The notes beneath the pieces are model-generated. The model worked only from the letters and a program-made list of their open reading frames with translations, ran no database searches and was not told the origin of the DNA. A stretch of 64,000 nucleotides of DNA, from the NCBI GenBank assembly GCA_030760725.1, contig JASWHV010000013.1, forward strand, positions 33,700,699 to 33,764,698. The letters are read 5' to 3'. Every line of letters starts with the position of its first letter. Position 1 is the stretch's first letter. The position numbers were made by a program, and so were the translations under genes. Source of the stretch: Neostapfia colusana (taxonomy: Eukaryota > Streptophyta > Magnoliopsida > Poales > Poaceae). Shown in pieces: positions 11,464-23,376 of this stretch.

Positions 11464-13583
11464 TCAAAATTTTTTGTTCCCAACTACTGACTTAGAAGAT
11501 GTGTTATATGTAGCACAAAAAACAGTAGGTCCGGGAGCAAGTTTTTGACTCATTACAGCAGGTTGCAAGCTCGGAACATTCGGTCTAGAAGATTTTGCTT
11601 GGTTGTTATGTGATCTAGCAAGTATTCTTTGTTTCTTATCGTGTTTAGCTAGTCTATAACAAAAATCCATGACATGACCATCTCTACCACAGTAGGTACA
11701 ATGAAAAATAACCTTATTATCATGTCTAGATGAGCAAGCAACACGTTTATTAGAACCCGAATGGGACAGTACTCCTGCAGATTTGAAAATCACCTCTTTT
11801 TGTCTAGGAGCTGTTTGAATCAAACCACTTCCTAATGACTTTACAACTTTAGGTGGGTGTGTCTTAGCATGAGCATGAGAATTAAAACCTAAACCAGTTT
11901 TATCATTACAAGACTTGGAAGAATTCAGCAGCAAGTTTAGGTTCTTATTTGCATTAGAAAACCGATCTAGTGTCCTATGCATGTAATCAAGTTTATTGGA
12001 CAGATCAAAGCAGTTTTCACAGGAAGTTTTTCCTTTTAGTTTGCAATTTCAACAATATTTAACTTCATGCACATGTAAAGCATTGTTCAAAATAGAAATC
12101 TCATTCATAGCATCATTTAGTTTCTTATTCAGATCATCACATGAAGAACAATGCAAATCAATTGTAGAACAACAAGCATCTTTCAAATTTTTATCATTAA
12201 GTGCAGCAAGCTCTTTGTTCTTTTCAATTTCAAGTTCAAGTTTATCAAGTGTAGATGCGTGTGCACTTCTTAAAGAGGATAATTGTTCATAAATCAAATC
12301 ACATGAGGAACAAGAATCATCAATAGGAATCAAAGTTTTTAAACGATTAATTTCAGATTCTAGTGATTCAATTTTAACAGCATTGTTCCTAAGTTTTTTA
12401 TCCTTTTTCTTTAATATAACAGTGGCACGAGAAATAACATCACACATTTCTTCGCAAGTGGGACATACCTCTTCATCGTCTCTGTTGTGTTCTGCCTCCT
12501 CGGAGCTTGAACTTGACTTGCTCGCCATGCAGCACATATTTGCCATAGCTTCTTCATCTTCATCACTACCGGTGTCCACATCACTTGAGCCGAAATCTTG
12601 AAGTGCAGAGATCATACTATGCATTATGTTGCGCATTGATAAATCTTTCTTCTTCTTATTCTTTGCAAACGATTTCTTCGGCCTTGTTTGCTTTTCTTCA
12701 CGTGAAGTCGGACCTGAAAGGTTAGGTCACTCCGTACGAAAATGTCCTGTCTTACTACATTCAAAACATCGTTGAGGTCCGGAGCTTCCTCCCCTTCTAG
12801 TTCTCACATTTTGCAATGCTTTTGAGAACCGAGTAGAGATGAATGCAAGCTCCTCCTCTGGAAACTCTTCAATCTGTTCAAAGGTTAGAGACGACAGCAA
12901 AGAGAGTGCACCACTAGATGATGATTGACTAGAACTAGACATGTCACGTTGCGAAACAAATGCAATAGACTTGTTGGGGTTTTTACGTGAGATGATGTCA
13001 ATTTCATGAGTTTTCAATTTAGAATAAAGCACGTCTAAAGTAAGAGAACTCATGACAGTAGATTCACGAATAAATGTAACTTTCATCAACCAAATTGACA
13101 TATCTAATGCTCCTAACTATTGTCTAGCATTTTCAGCATCTGAAAAGTTAACATTGACACTACGCAAGTTGTTGAGAATTTTATTAAAGCGAGCAAAAAG
13201 GTCGTCAATTGACTCACCGGGTTGCATCTCAAACGCATGTATTCTTTCTTGAACATATCTTGCCTTACCTCCTTGATCGTATTGGATCCTTCTTGGTAGT
13301 CACAAAGAGCTTTCCAAACATCATATGCAGATCGGAGGTGTGCAACAGGGTCGAAGTCGCTTTGAGTCAATCCTTGGATGATCAAGTTGCGAGCCTTGTT
13401 GTTGTTGTCAACATCTCTCATGTTCGCAGCCGTAACTTTATCGTTGGGTGGTACATCGAAGCTCCGGTAGACCTTTTCCCATATGGCGAAGCCTTGCGCC
13501 TGTATGTAGGCCTCCATCCGCGCCTTCCAAACCTGAAAATCGATGCCATTGAACACACAAGGTTTTGCGGAGTACTTCTCCAT
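11464..13583 (-). pseudogene. Cop1 gag, long coiled-coil type, broken
   Basis: On the minus strand gag starts at 13583 (MEKYSAKPCVFNG, then FQVWKARMEAYIQ) with the UBN2/copia gag fold; the frame shifts near 13225, has a TAG near 13115, and reaches a zinc knuckle CFECSKTGHFRTE at about 12727-12770, where the final Cys codon is a TGA stop. A Ser/Glu-rich and then coiled-coil segment follows (12049-12636) with repeated CxxC motifs (CPTCEEMC, SCSSCDL, HCSSCDD). A second knuckle-like motif, CTYCGRDGHVMDFC, lies in 11464-11982. A long gag with coiled coil is typical of Sireviruses. At least three lesions make it non-functional. Confidence 0.82.
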
Positions 13584-13630
13584 GATGGTTAGTCAAAACA
13601 CGTGCAAATCACAAAGATTAGAGCACCTTG

Positions 13631-13642
13631 GCTCTGATACCA
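13631..13642 (-). other. Primer-binding site of Cop1
   Basis: The plus strand reads GCTCTGATACCA, so the minus strand carries TGGTATCAGAGC two bases inside the 5' LTR end. It is an exact match to the usual initiator tRNA-Met site and fixes the orientation of Cop1. Confidence 0.92.
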
Positions 13643-13644
13643 AT

Positions 13645-15268
13645 TGTAGGATCGAAGAGCACGTGAAAAGCTACCAGAGGGGGGTGAATGGTAGATTAAA
13701 ACTTTTCGCAGTGGAAACAACAAAAACCCCTCAGCAAAAAATCAATCGGTTAAAGAAACCGTGTGTGCAAGTGTTTTCAAACGTGTTCAACCATGACAAA
13801 TCAAGTAGAGAGGTAGACAATCAATTCACGCATCTAATGCAACAAGAATCACTTGAAAACACAAAGTAAAACTTGAGATACGATCAAAACATTAAACGAA
13901 GATCAATCTGTTCTACCCGATATAAAACAGATCTGCAACGCTGCAAAAAAACTCGTGTATCTCAAAAACTACAGATCCAAAGCTCGTGAAAATTTCACAG
14001 ATGATATATAATTGAGTTGTGAAGACAACCCAAAAAGAATCACGTCAATCGTATATGTAAAACTCGTGTTATGAATGAAACACCGAAGCAACATCGGTCT
14101 GTCCAGAAACTAGGCGAGAAAGACTTGACGAAAAAGCAAGTCAGACGAACAAGGCACAAAAACTCCTCGAAACTTTGAACTTTATTCAATAGAACACAAG
14201 AGGAACAGCCCAAAGTTCTCTACCCACGAGAGCTCTGGCCTCCCTTGCTTTTATAGCCAGCCCTCAGACTAAACAATCCAATCTAGGACTCCTACTCCTA
14301 ATTGGACTCGTATCCTAACTTACCATAACTGCTCAGGACTCTCCTATTCGCAGATAGAAGCAATTGTGAGACTTCCAAACACCTTAGGAACGTCCTAAAC
14401 ATTCCTAAAACAACTCAACTTTGTGCCTAGCACGAAATCCTATCATAACCAACTCAAATCTTCCATATTTGAGCCATATCCGACTCAGCCTCAGCCTGAG
14501 TACGCAATCCAGCCGGTTGGACCTTTCCGACCAATTCTTTACATCCACTTCTCTTCATCACACCTTGGAACAATGTTGCCAAGTCCATGCACTCCTTGCA
14601 CTCGTGCAAACACATTCCAACGACGTACACACAACCTTCATATGCACTGCACTTGATTCAAACATGCTGCGCGACCTCCCGATCAACTCAACCACATTTC
14701 CTCCCGAACTAGGTTGTTGGAACCGCATATCCTCCCTGAGACTAGTCCAAGGATCCCGTCACCAGCCATGTCTTGAACTCAAGCAACACCTGCACATGAA
14801 TAAACAACCAATTCTTCCGAGCACAAGTCCTCGACTTGACTCACGTTAGTTCGAAAACCACAACACCTTACATGAGCACGTCACATAAGCATGTTGCAAA
14901 CCATATCAAATGATAACAGCCATAACCACCAAAACACACCAAAAACTTAGCAAATTAATACTAAGCAAACCTTCCCATAAAGCAAGTTCGAAACATTGCG
15001 AGTTAAAAGCAAAAACAAGACGCTGCAGTTCTACGAGTTGAACTTCACGGGAGCTCCCTAAAAACAAGCTCCGGACCTCACAGAAGCTCTTCGGACCTTG
15101 CAGGAGCTCTCCGGACCTTGCGTTGGACCTTGCCAACACTTGGCGGACCTAACAAAGAACTTGTTGGACCTCGCCACAGAAGAATGTTTTGGCAATATTC
15201 AAAACTTTGAATGTTAATGCTAACTTTTATCCTAATTGCCAATGTATTCAGCACACATAGGTCTCACA
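13645..15268 (-). repeat. Cop1 5' LTR
   Basis: This is the right-hand LTR, 1624 bp, beginning TGTAGGAT on the plus strand and ending GGTCTCACA. It adjoins the primer-binding site and is therefore the 5' LTR. The promoter should lie in the plus-strand right half, reading leftward; I could not place a TATA box with confidence. Confidence 0.9.
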
Positions 15269-18200
15269 GAACATCGTGATTGGTATGTTTCTCGCCAACT
15301 CCAACCCAGCCACTGTTCTATTTGATTCCGGAGCATTGCATTCATTAATCGCATCCAAGTATGTTGCCAAGTATAACCTGCCCATATCCCACATGAAACA
15401 AACTATGTTGGTTAATTCTCCCGGTGGAGAGATGAGGACTAATATAGTATGTCCGAAAGTAAGCCTTAAAATAAGGGGGGTAGACTTTCTTAACAACCTT
15501 ATTGTCTTGGATTCCCAAGGGATTGATATAATACTTGGAATGGACTGGTTAAGCAAGTACAACAGAGTGATTCAATGTTCTAAGAGGATGCACGGTACTC
15601 GTATCGAGTTCGAGGCAGCCCAACCTGCAACCGAGAAGACAGCGCTGAACCACATCAAAGAAGTGACATTGGAAAGTATTCCGGTGGTTCAAGAATATTC
15701 AGATGTGTTTCAGGAAGAACTGCCTGGTATGCCACCTGATCGGGACATCAAATTTACCATTGATTTAGTACCGGGAACTGCACCTATAGCTAAGAGGCCA
15801 TATAGGATGCCTGCTAATGAATTAGTGGAGCTCAAGAAACAAATTCAGGAGCAGCTAGATAAGGGTTTTATACGCCCAAGCTCGTCACCGTGGGGAGCCC
15901 CCGTGCTCTTCGTGGACAAGAAGGATGGAACCCAAAGGATGTGCGTGGACTATAGGTCTCTCAACAAAGCGGTGATCAAGAATAAGTTCTCAGTTCCCCG
16001 CATAGAGGACTTATTCGATGAAATGAAAGGCGTCCGTATTTTCTCTAAGATTGATCTTCGGTCGGGATACTTCCAGCTGAAGATTAAACCCTCCGACATA
16101 CCCAAGACGGCGTTTTTGGACACGGTATGGTTCGTACGAGTATACCACCATGTCATTCGGGTTGACGAATGCACCTGCATATTTTATGTACCTCATGAAT
16201 AAGGTCTTCATGGAGTACTTGGACAAGTTCATCGTGATCTTCATCAAAGACATCATGGTGTATTCAAAAAGTGAGGAAGAACACGAATAACACTTGCGAT
16301 TGACATTGCAGAAACTGCGAGAGCATCAATTATATGCCAAGTTCAGCAAGTGTCAATTTTAGCTGAAGGAGATATCATTATTAGGCCAATCATCTCTAAA
16401 GGAGGAGTATCGGTTGATCCCGGGAATGAGGGATTTTTTAATGTGGAACCAACCGCAGAATGTGAGGGACATTCAGAGTTTCCATGGGATGGCTGGATAC
16501 TACCGCCGGTTCATCAAGGATTTCTCCAAAACAGCGAAGCCTATGACTGAATTACTGATGAAAAGAAAAGCATTTCAGTGGACACAAGCGTGTCAAAACA
16601 GCTTTGAGGAGTTAAAGAAGAGATTGACAACAGCATCAGTTTTCGTATTGCTGGAGGTGAGCAACAGCTTTGATATATATTGTGACGCCTCAAGACAAAG
16701 ACTTCGATGTGTGCTTAAGCAAGGAGGCCAAGTGGTAGCCTATGCATCGAGGAAAATAAAGAAACATGATCTGAATTACCCTACACACGACCTGGAGCTT
16801 GCAGCCGTAGTACACCCATTGAAGATTTGGAGGCACTGCATCCTTAGTCACCGATGTGAGATCTGTACGTATCACGAAAGCCTCAAGTATATATTCACGC
16901 AAACGGCTCTGAATTTGAGCCAACGTCGATGGTTGAAACTCATCATGTATTATGATGTAGGAATCAACTATCACCCCGGGAAGGCTAATGTAGTAGCGGA
17001 TGCGTTGAGCCGAAAGGGAGCATGTCACCAACTCATGGTTCAGGAGCTGCCACCCGAGCTACATAAGGAGTTTGAATGGCAACATCTAGGGTTCTTGAAC
17101 GAGATGGAGGTGATAGAACGAATATCAATGCTGGAACAAGAGATACAAGAGGGCCAAGCAACGGATGAGGAGATAAAGGAAATCAAGGAAAGAATCCGAC
17201 AAGGGATAGAGAAGGATTTCAAAGAGGATGAGAATGGAAAATTCACTTTGGTTAGGGAAAAGGATTTGTGTACCTAACGTGAAGCACATCCGTGACGCAA
17301 TACTAAAGGAGGCACATGGATCGCCTTATTCCATACATCTCGGCTGTACAAAGATGTATAAGGACCTGAAAACTTGCCATTGGTGGGATGATATGAAAAG
17401 GGATATCGCTGAATATGTTGCCCTATGCGATACATGCCAACGGGTGAAGGTCAAACGTCAAAGACCAGCTGGATTATTGCAGCCATTGAAAGTATCCGAG
17501 TGGAAGTGGGAAGAAATCGGTAAGGATTTCATAGTCGGATTGCCACGTACTCTGTCCGTCTACGAATCTATTTGGATTATCATGGACCAATTGACGAAAT
17601 CAGTCCACTTTATTCCTGTTAGCACCAAGTACACCGTGGCGCAATTAGCTGAGCTGTATATGGAGCAAATCGTTTGTCGTCATGGAGTTCCGAAGAGGAT
17701 AGTTTCAGATCAAGTTTCTCAAGTTACATCCATGTTCTGGAAGAAGCTGCATGAAGCCATGGGTACACGGTTGAATTTCAGCTCCGCATATCTCCCACAA
17801 ACCGATGGGCGAACTGAGAGAATGAATCAGTTATTGGAAGACATGCTGAGAGCTTGCGCCATGAAACATGGGCGTAGTCGGGACAAGAGCTTGCCATACA
17901 CTGAATTCTCATACAACAACAGTTACCAAGCCAGCCTGAAGATGTCACCTTTCGAGGCACTATACGGTAGACGGTGTAGAACGCCCCTGTTATGGAATTG
18001 AACAGGAGAAACCAAGTGTTTGGACCCGAAGTGCTGCAGGACGCCGAGAAGCAAGTCCAAAAACTACGTGAAAACCTAAAGGCCACTCAGTCATGACAAA
18101 AAGGCTATGCGGACAATAGGCGAAGGAGTTTGACCTTTGAAGTAGGGGACTTCGTGTATCTTAAGGTGTCACCTATACGAGGCCAATGATGGTTCAACGT

Positions 18201-18587
18201 CAAAGGAAAGTTAGCACCTCGCTACATCGGTCCATTCAAGATTATTGGCAAGAGAAGAGAGGTAGCATATCAACTAGAGCTGCCGACACACCTCTCCGAC
18301 GTGCACGATGTATTTCACGTATCCGAGCTCAAGAACTGCCTAAGAGTGCAGGAAGAACAAGTACCAATGGATGAGTTAGAACTTCAGGATAATCTGACCT
18401 ACACGGAACATCCCATCAAAATCCTGGACATAAAGGAAAAGTCACGAGGAACAAGGTAAACCGTTGGTGCAAAGTACAATGGAGCCATCACACGGAAGTC
18501 GAAGCTACATGGGAGCGTGAAGAAGACCTCAAGACGGAATTCCCTCACCTTTTCTCCACTTTATCGAATCTCAAGGGCAAGATTCAT
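15269..18587 (+). pseudogene. Gy1 pol with chromodomain remains, decayed
   Basis: After Cop1 the frame resumes with IGMFLAN and the protease site LFDSGALHS (Asp codon at 15324). The RT follows (KRPYRMPANELVEL, VDYRSLN, KIDLRSGYFQLKI) and then shifts frame near 16120. The RT active site reads FIKDI: the first catalytic Asp is replaced by Lys (AAA at 16246-16248). Stops follow at 16288-16290 (TAA) and 16360-16362 (TAG). RNase H (YCDAS; YHPGKANVVADALS) is open from 16414 to about 17277, with another shift near 17265 into integrase (HHCC ending CDTCQRV; DFIVGLP; SAYLPQTDGRTERMNQ). Its VSDQ replaces the usual VSDR. Past a TGA at 17999-18001 only broken pieces remain, including a chromodomain-like end (about 18395-18560). 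Confidence 0.88.
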
Positions 18588-18603
18588 TTTAAGGGGGTAG
18601 GTT
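18588..18603 (+). other. Polypurine tract of Gy1
   Basis: TTTTAAGGGGGTAGGT directly precedes the 3' LTR start at 18604, the expected site of plus-strand priming. Confidence 0.8.
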
Positions 18604-18730
18604 TGTAAAACCATCATATTCATTACCATGCATTGCATTCATTTTTCATGTAGAGAAGCATTTAAAAAGAAGAAGAAAATGAAGGAAGGAATATAGAACA
18701 AATAAATAAATAAAAGGAAATAGGAATAGG
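18604..18730 (+). repeat. Gy1 3' LTR, first 127 bp
   Basis: The segment matches the start of the 5' LTR at 102 with small differences, then stops where element A begins. The last five bases (18726-18730, ATAGG) should be the target duplication of A. The remaining ~2.6 kb of this LTR must lie right of the window. Confidence 0.88.
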
Positions 18731-21700
18731 TGTAAGGGCCTCAGTTTTTGACACATATTTGAAGTGTTCATCACCATAGACACACACCTCATTTGAGGAA
18801 AGTTGATGAACACAAATGAAGAGCAAGTAACCACCATCAACATGCTCATTAGAGAACAAACTCACATATTGCAAAAGTGGTATTTCCCACATGTGATATA
18901 GAGGGGCTGGGCATATGAAAGCTCCTACACATTGCTAAGGATGTCCATGCAAAGTTTCACCCAAATTCAAAACCTTTTTGGGGTCATTTTGGGTATAGCT
19001 AGAAAGAGGGCAGTTTGAAACCATATTCAAATTCAAACTGTTTTTATCCCATGAATTCAAAAGTGGGAGGCATATTCTTATTCAGCACATTTTTGTGAGC
19101 TCACACACCAATTTTCACTCTATTTGGAGTTGATCTTGACATGAGCTAAGTGGGGCAAATTAAAACTTTATTTGAATTCCAAACTGAACATGTGCTGAAA
19201 TTCATTCAAACCAAACCCAATTTGAATTCTAACCAATTCAAATGGCTCATGGGTGAATAATTTGAATCACCATGGGTATTTTGGGGCTCACTGTTTACAA
19301 CAGTGATTAGGAGTAAATTTCAGAGGTTAAAATTGGAAGTGGGACCCACATGTCAGCCACTACTCCAAATCAAACCGACTGAAAACCCAGCTCGGGTTCT
19401 TGCGCCGGACTGAGCAGCCGCCACGGCGAAGAAGCGATCGGGACACCACCTGCTTGCCGCCCCGATGTGCTGAACCGCCTCACAGCCCCCTTATCTACGC
19501 CGTCGCCCTGATCGGATTGATCACCGTACACTCTGCTGCTTCCTCGCATCAGAAACGCGCCATCGCTGCCGATCACTCGGAGCTGATCAGGGAAGCTTGA
19601 TCACCGCCTCTCCGTCCCCTCAAGAGCCACGGCAAGGTACTAGAAACATTCCTCCGTCTTCCCCGCTGCTATAATTCAGCTGAAACCGGTCGATCTCGGC
19701 TATACCGAGAGTTCAATCCGGTGACCTAACGCCGCCGCACTTCGGGCTCCCGTGGACAGCACAACCGGGGAGTTGTCACACCCGAGCCAAGGCACCCTTG
19801 GACGCGCTGGTGACCGGTGCTGCTCACCCTCGAGCCATAGCCCGAGTGCTTGCTCACCGGCGGCGAATTTCCAGTTTTCCCCTTTCTGGGTGCAGAACGA
19901 CCTTCGGGTGCGGTTCTGTCAAATTTTTGCTCTAGGAAGGATTAGAGGACCTCAATCCGCTCTCACATAAACTTGACACGGTAGCGCACAAGTTGCCTTC
20001 ACAACTTTTGGTCTAAGAACCTCTGCAACCGGCGTATTCCGAAGTTTACCGAAGGCAGAATATGCGGGAGGCATCGGGCGCACGGTGAGGACCTACTTCG
20101 GGCCTCCCCCGAGCTGCCTCAAGATCATGTCGACCTTCCTTGAGGTCCACTGATGCTTCCTGACCGATTGTCGAGTAGTTGAGGTGCTAGGTAAGTCAGC
20201 CGACACGGCCGAAGTCTTCCCGAGGCGGCGGCTCGTCGCCGACCATGCACCGGCTATTGTCATGACGAGCTGACCCCAGAATCCTGTTCACAGAGTGAAA
20301 GTAGGCAGGGGCGGCCAAGATCGTGAAGTTTGAAGCTCCACAGAAGCTGCCGGCGAGCTCTCCGGCGAGATCCCCCGGAGGCAGAGCGCGGGCGGCGAAA
20401 GGTTGACGAAGAGGGTGGACCCCAGCTGTCAGCGGGAGATATTTTAAATCGGGATCGGGCTGCGGCTGGGATCGGTTGTGCTGGCGCGCAAAAACCCTGT
20501 GGGCCTCGGTGTGCTGTCGGCTCCGCGCTTAACACGTGTCCCCGCGGGCCCCAGCATATTTAAACTTTTCCCCCGATTTTCAGATTTCATTCAAACTTCA
20601 AATCCTCATAACTTGGGCTAGAAAACTCCAAATCGAGTGAACAAAATTTTGTTGGAATCAGCTCTCTGAGAACGTTCCAGAAAATCAAGTTTCACTTCAT
20701 GAAAACCCTTATTTCTTCAGAATTAATTCCTCAAAATTTAAACTGTTTTGTGTTTTAAATGGAGAATCCTTTGGAGGAAAATTCTGAAATTTCGCTGGGA
20801 TGTTCACCAAAATATCCTTGAACTACCATAAAAATTTCAGATCCATTTGAGCTCATCTGATCCACCTAATGGTGTGATTAGTGAAACTGTTCCAGAGAAA
20901 ATAGAAAATGTTCAGAAACATTTTTAGAATCTTCTCTGAAATTGTTTAGCTCATATGTTTAGTTAGTTACCTTCAAATTAAGTGAGACCAATTCCATTAG
21001 AACCCTCTGAAAATTTAGTTTTCAGAAAGTCATAGTTTGTTCCATGAAAATCCCTAGAACACCCTAAGAGTGCCAATTAAGGTCAAGTACATAACTAATT
21101 GTGGAGGGCTCGAATGAGCTTTGCTGCAACTAAAACTTGACCAAGTCTGTACTTAGGTTGTAACCCAGCCACACTAAAAGTTTCACTGTCATTGAGTCTG
21201 TCTAGTGGGACTTATAAGCTTCACAAGTTCAAACTTAATACAAATGTATTTAAATTGATACATGTACTTCTTCTATCATGTAGTCACTAAGGTCGAGGAG
21301 GAACCCGAAGTTCTAGACTTCGTTACTCCGGAGGAACAGATAGCCTACGACCAAGAGCAGCAAGGCAAGATCCGGTTTGCATTAACCTTTTTACAAATTT
21401 TTGTTGTTTTGAGCACATACTTAAATACTATTATTCCTTGCATTAGAGTCTTGTTTGGAAACCCAACTGCATAGCCAAGAAAACCATGGGTTGGGATTAA
21501 GATTGAAAACCCCGTTAGCTACTGCAATGCTAAGATAAGTAGGATTCGGTACAAGTCGAGTAGTTGGAACTACTCACGAGCATAGGCTAGAGGCACTCGA
21601 CTCGGGTAGACATAGCACATGATACACATGGCAAGAAAAATGAGACCGAGCGGAGGGTAAGGGCAGCAGGACGTTGGGGCCTGTGTGCTAAAGCTCCTCT

Positions 21701-22775
21701 TGTGTTGATTGAGGACCGAGCCGTGTGCGGACCTGTTGAACAAGCTAGAACAGTACCGAAGACCTACCGGCTATATGGGAACCGGGAAACTGATGTAACT
21801 CGGATAGCTGGGTATTGAGGCATTGCCCGTCGTTCAGAGGGTAGGTTGAGAGCTCGAGGTGTAAATTGGCTGGTGGCACGGAGATGCGCGTGCAGAGACC
21901 TCTTGCTCGGGACGATGGGACCGGTTCAATATTTGGCTGACGGTTGACAGGTGGTTGCGTACAGCGTCCGTGATGGTTGTTGTAGGCAACATCGAGTACG
22001 GGCGTACGTGACGGGTTGTTCGGGTAACCCTGCACGTGTTAATCGATTATAATCGCCGTCCCTCGCGGTCAGTGAGTACCACATGTTCACTGTACCATGA
22101 CGTAGAAAGAACAGGCTAGTTGCATGTTAAAATGTTGCTGATTGAAAGATGGACTTGATTGCTAATGAATTGCTGTAGTTTAGAGCTAACTAAAGTTCTT
22201 TTCGACTTTGGGCAAAGTACATGAGAGAAATGCGTTTCTTGTTTGATTGCAGCTCTCTCATGTGCCTTAGCATAAGGTTCTCCACAACCTGCTGCTAAAA
22301 CTTGAAAGTAAGGTTCTACTAATTAGGCGAGTCCTTGCAAATGATTTTTACCTCATGTAACCCATCACCCCTCATGTAGAAGTTCCATGTTTAAGTGAGA
22401 TGGGTAAGACTTGCTGAGCCTTCGTGCTCACTGCTTATGTTTGAAGCTTTTGCAGGGTTCTATGAGGAAGGGACTCCCGAAGATGAGATGGAACCCCAGG
22501 AGGGGAACCCCGTAAAGTGGGAGTCGTGCATGCCGCAGAGTTAGTGTGCGTGTGTGCTAGCAAGGGCACGTTCAAGGGCTGAACGTGAACTTGATGTGTA
22601 GTCTACACCCGTGAGTGTAGACTGGACTTATTTTGATGTAAACATGTTCAGAAACCACTTTATGTAATATAAACTTTGCTTCCGCTTTGTAACTTTGACG
22701 TTGTGTTATCCGGTGCTGTGCAACGCAGCACCCCTCAGTGTGATCCTGGCTCGACAAGACCATGGGGCCGTGTCA
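18731..22775 (+). repeat. A 5' LTR (4045 bp)
   Basis: It runs from TGTAAGGGCC to GGGCCGTGTCA and matches both B LTRs along its length with scattered differences. A GTGGGACCCAC palindrome lies at 19339-19349. A GT donor-like site (GGCAAG|GTAC) follows at 19637. The remaining open frames (for example at 19752 and 20330) are not kept open relative to B, so I do not treat them as genes. Confidence 0.9.
21284..22515 (+). other. Exon-like blocks in LTR A (21284-21364, 22457-22515)
   Basis: Block one (81 nt) follows CATGTAG and contains the residues EEEPEVLDF and DQEQQ; it ends AAG|GCAAGA, a GC-type donor. Block two follows GCTTTTGCAG and begins FYEEGTPEDE. A single-base deletion relative to B (88 versus 89 nt) after 22500 shifts the frame into a TAA at 22513-22515, so this copy has lost the C-terminal part that is open in B. 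The implied intron is 1092 nt. Confidence 0.42.
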
Positions 22776-22779
22776 GCGT

Positions 22780-22791
22780 TGGTATCAGAGC
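22780..22791 (+). other. Primer-binding site of A
   Basis: TGGTATCAGAGC, four bases after the LTR end, matches initiator tRNA-Met exactly. The sequence from here to 23376 is untranslated leader, collinear with B 44803-45395, and contains no convincing gene. Confidence 0.88.
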
Positions 22792-23376
22792 TCGTTTGAG
22801 GTTTAACGCACTACCAAGGTCATCTTTTTCAAAAAGTTAGTGAGGAACGAGTTAGTAGCCCATATAAGGATGTTATTATTATATAGAAAGTGGCATACTA
22901 ACCTATTTGACTATGTCAGAAAATCGTGCATCTCGGGACATTTATGTCCTGGGGGGTGCACGTAAGCGCTGTCTACCAGTGCGCACAAGCTGAAGGGTGG
23001 AGCATGGCAGGTAACCCGACCCGCTTTGATATTCTCTACGACTCTTCATGTCGTTTGGGGTATTCGAGCAACGTCTGTCCCTGGCGTGCGTGGTACAATT
23101 TGGGAGACCCCGTCACGTGGTCTGAAACCTGAACACGTAACTCAAGGCGTGTTTGGCTTGAGAACATCCGGCCGAGTGATGACGGCCAGGTGTACGAACT
23201 GTATGGATACCGGGCTCGGTGTGCACCCGAGTCTGATGATTGTTTGAGTTTCTGCAGGTAGTCCGACCACGAAATGGTAGACGTGTAGCATCCGTGTGCG
23301 ATTGACGTTTAGTGCCACTGAAATAACGAAGCCGGCTAAGTACGGTATGGGTATTTTTTTGTGAGGACGTAGTACC

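Larger units (their letters stand above)
5606..15268 (-). mobile_element. Cop1: Ty1/copia element, Sirevirus-like, inserted in Gy1
   Basis: Cop1 is 9663 bp on the minus strand with two LTRs of 1624 bp each. The target duplication is GAACG (5601-5605) versus GAACA (15269-15273), one mismatch. The domain order on the minus strand is gag, protease, integrase, reverse transcriptase, RNase H, which is the Ty1/copia order. Long LTRs, a long gag with a coiled-coil part, and several purine tracts before the 3' LTR fit the Sirevirus lineage. LTR copies differ at several percent of sites by eye, denser in the half next to the primer-binding site, and gag and integrase are broken, so it is old and dead. 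Confidence 0.92.
102..18730 (+). mobile_element. Gy1: old Ty3/gypsy chromovirus, interrupted by Cop1 and A
   Basis: Gy1 begins with TGTAACA at 102 and has a 2.7 kb 5' LTR, a tRNA-Met primer-binding site, a broken extra ORF, a broken gag, a broken pol ending in chromodomain remains, a purine tract and the first 127 bases of the 3' LTR. The 3' LTR starts TGTAAAACC at 18604 and matches the 5' LTR start, including the shared run around TAGAGAAGCATTTAAAAAG. Cop1 sits between gag and pol, and element A cuts the 3' LTR at 18731. The rest of the 3' LTR is therefore expected right of the window. Frameshifts, stops and a lost RT catalytic residue show it cannot move by itself. Chromovirus membership is clear from the domain order; assignment to the Tekay/Del clade is an inference. 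Confidence 0.9.
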
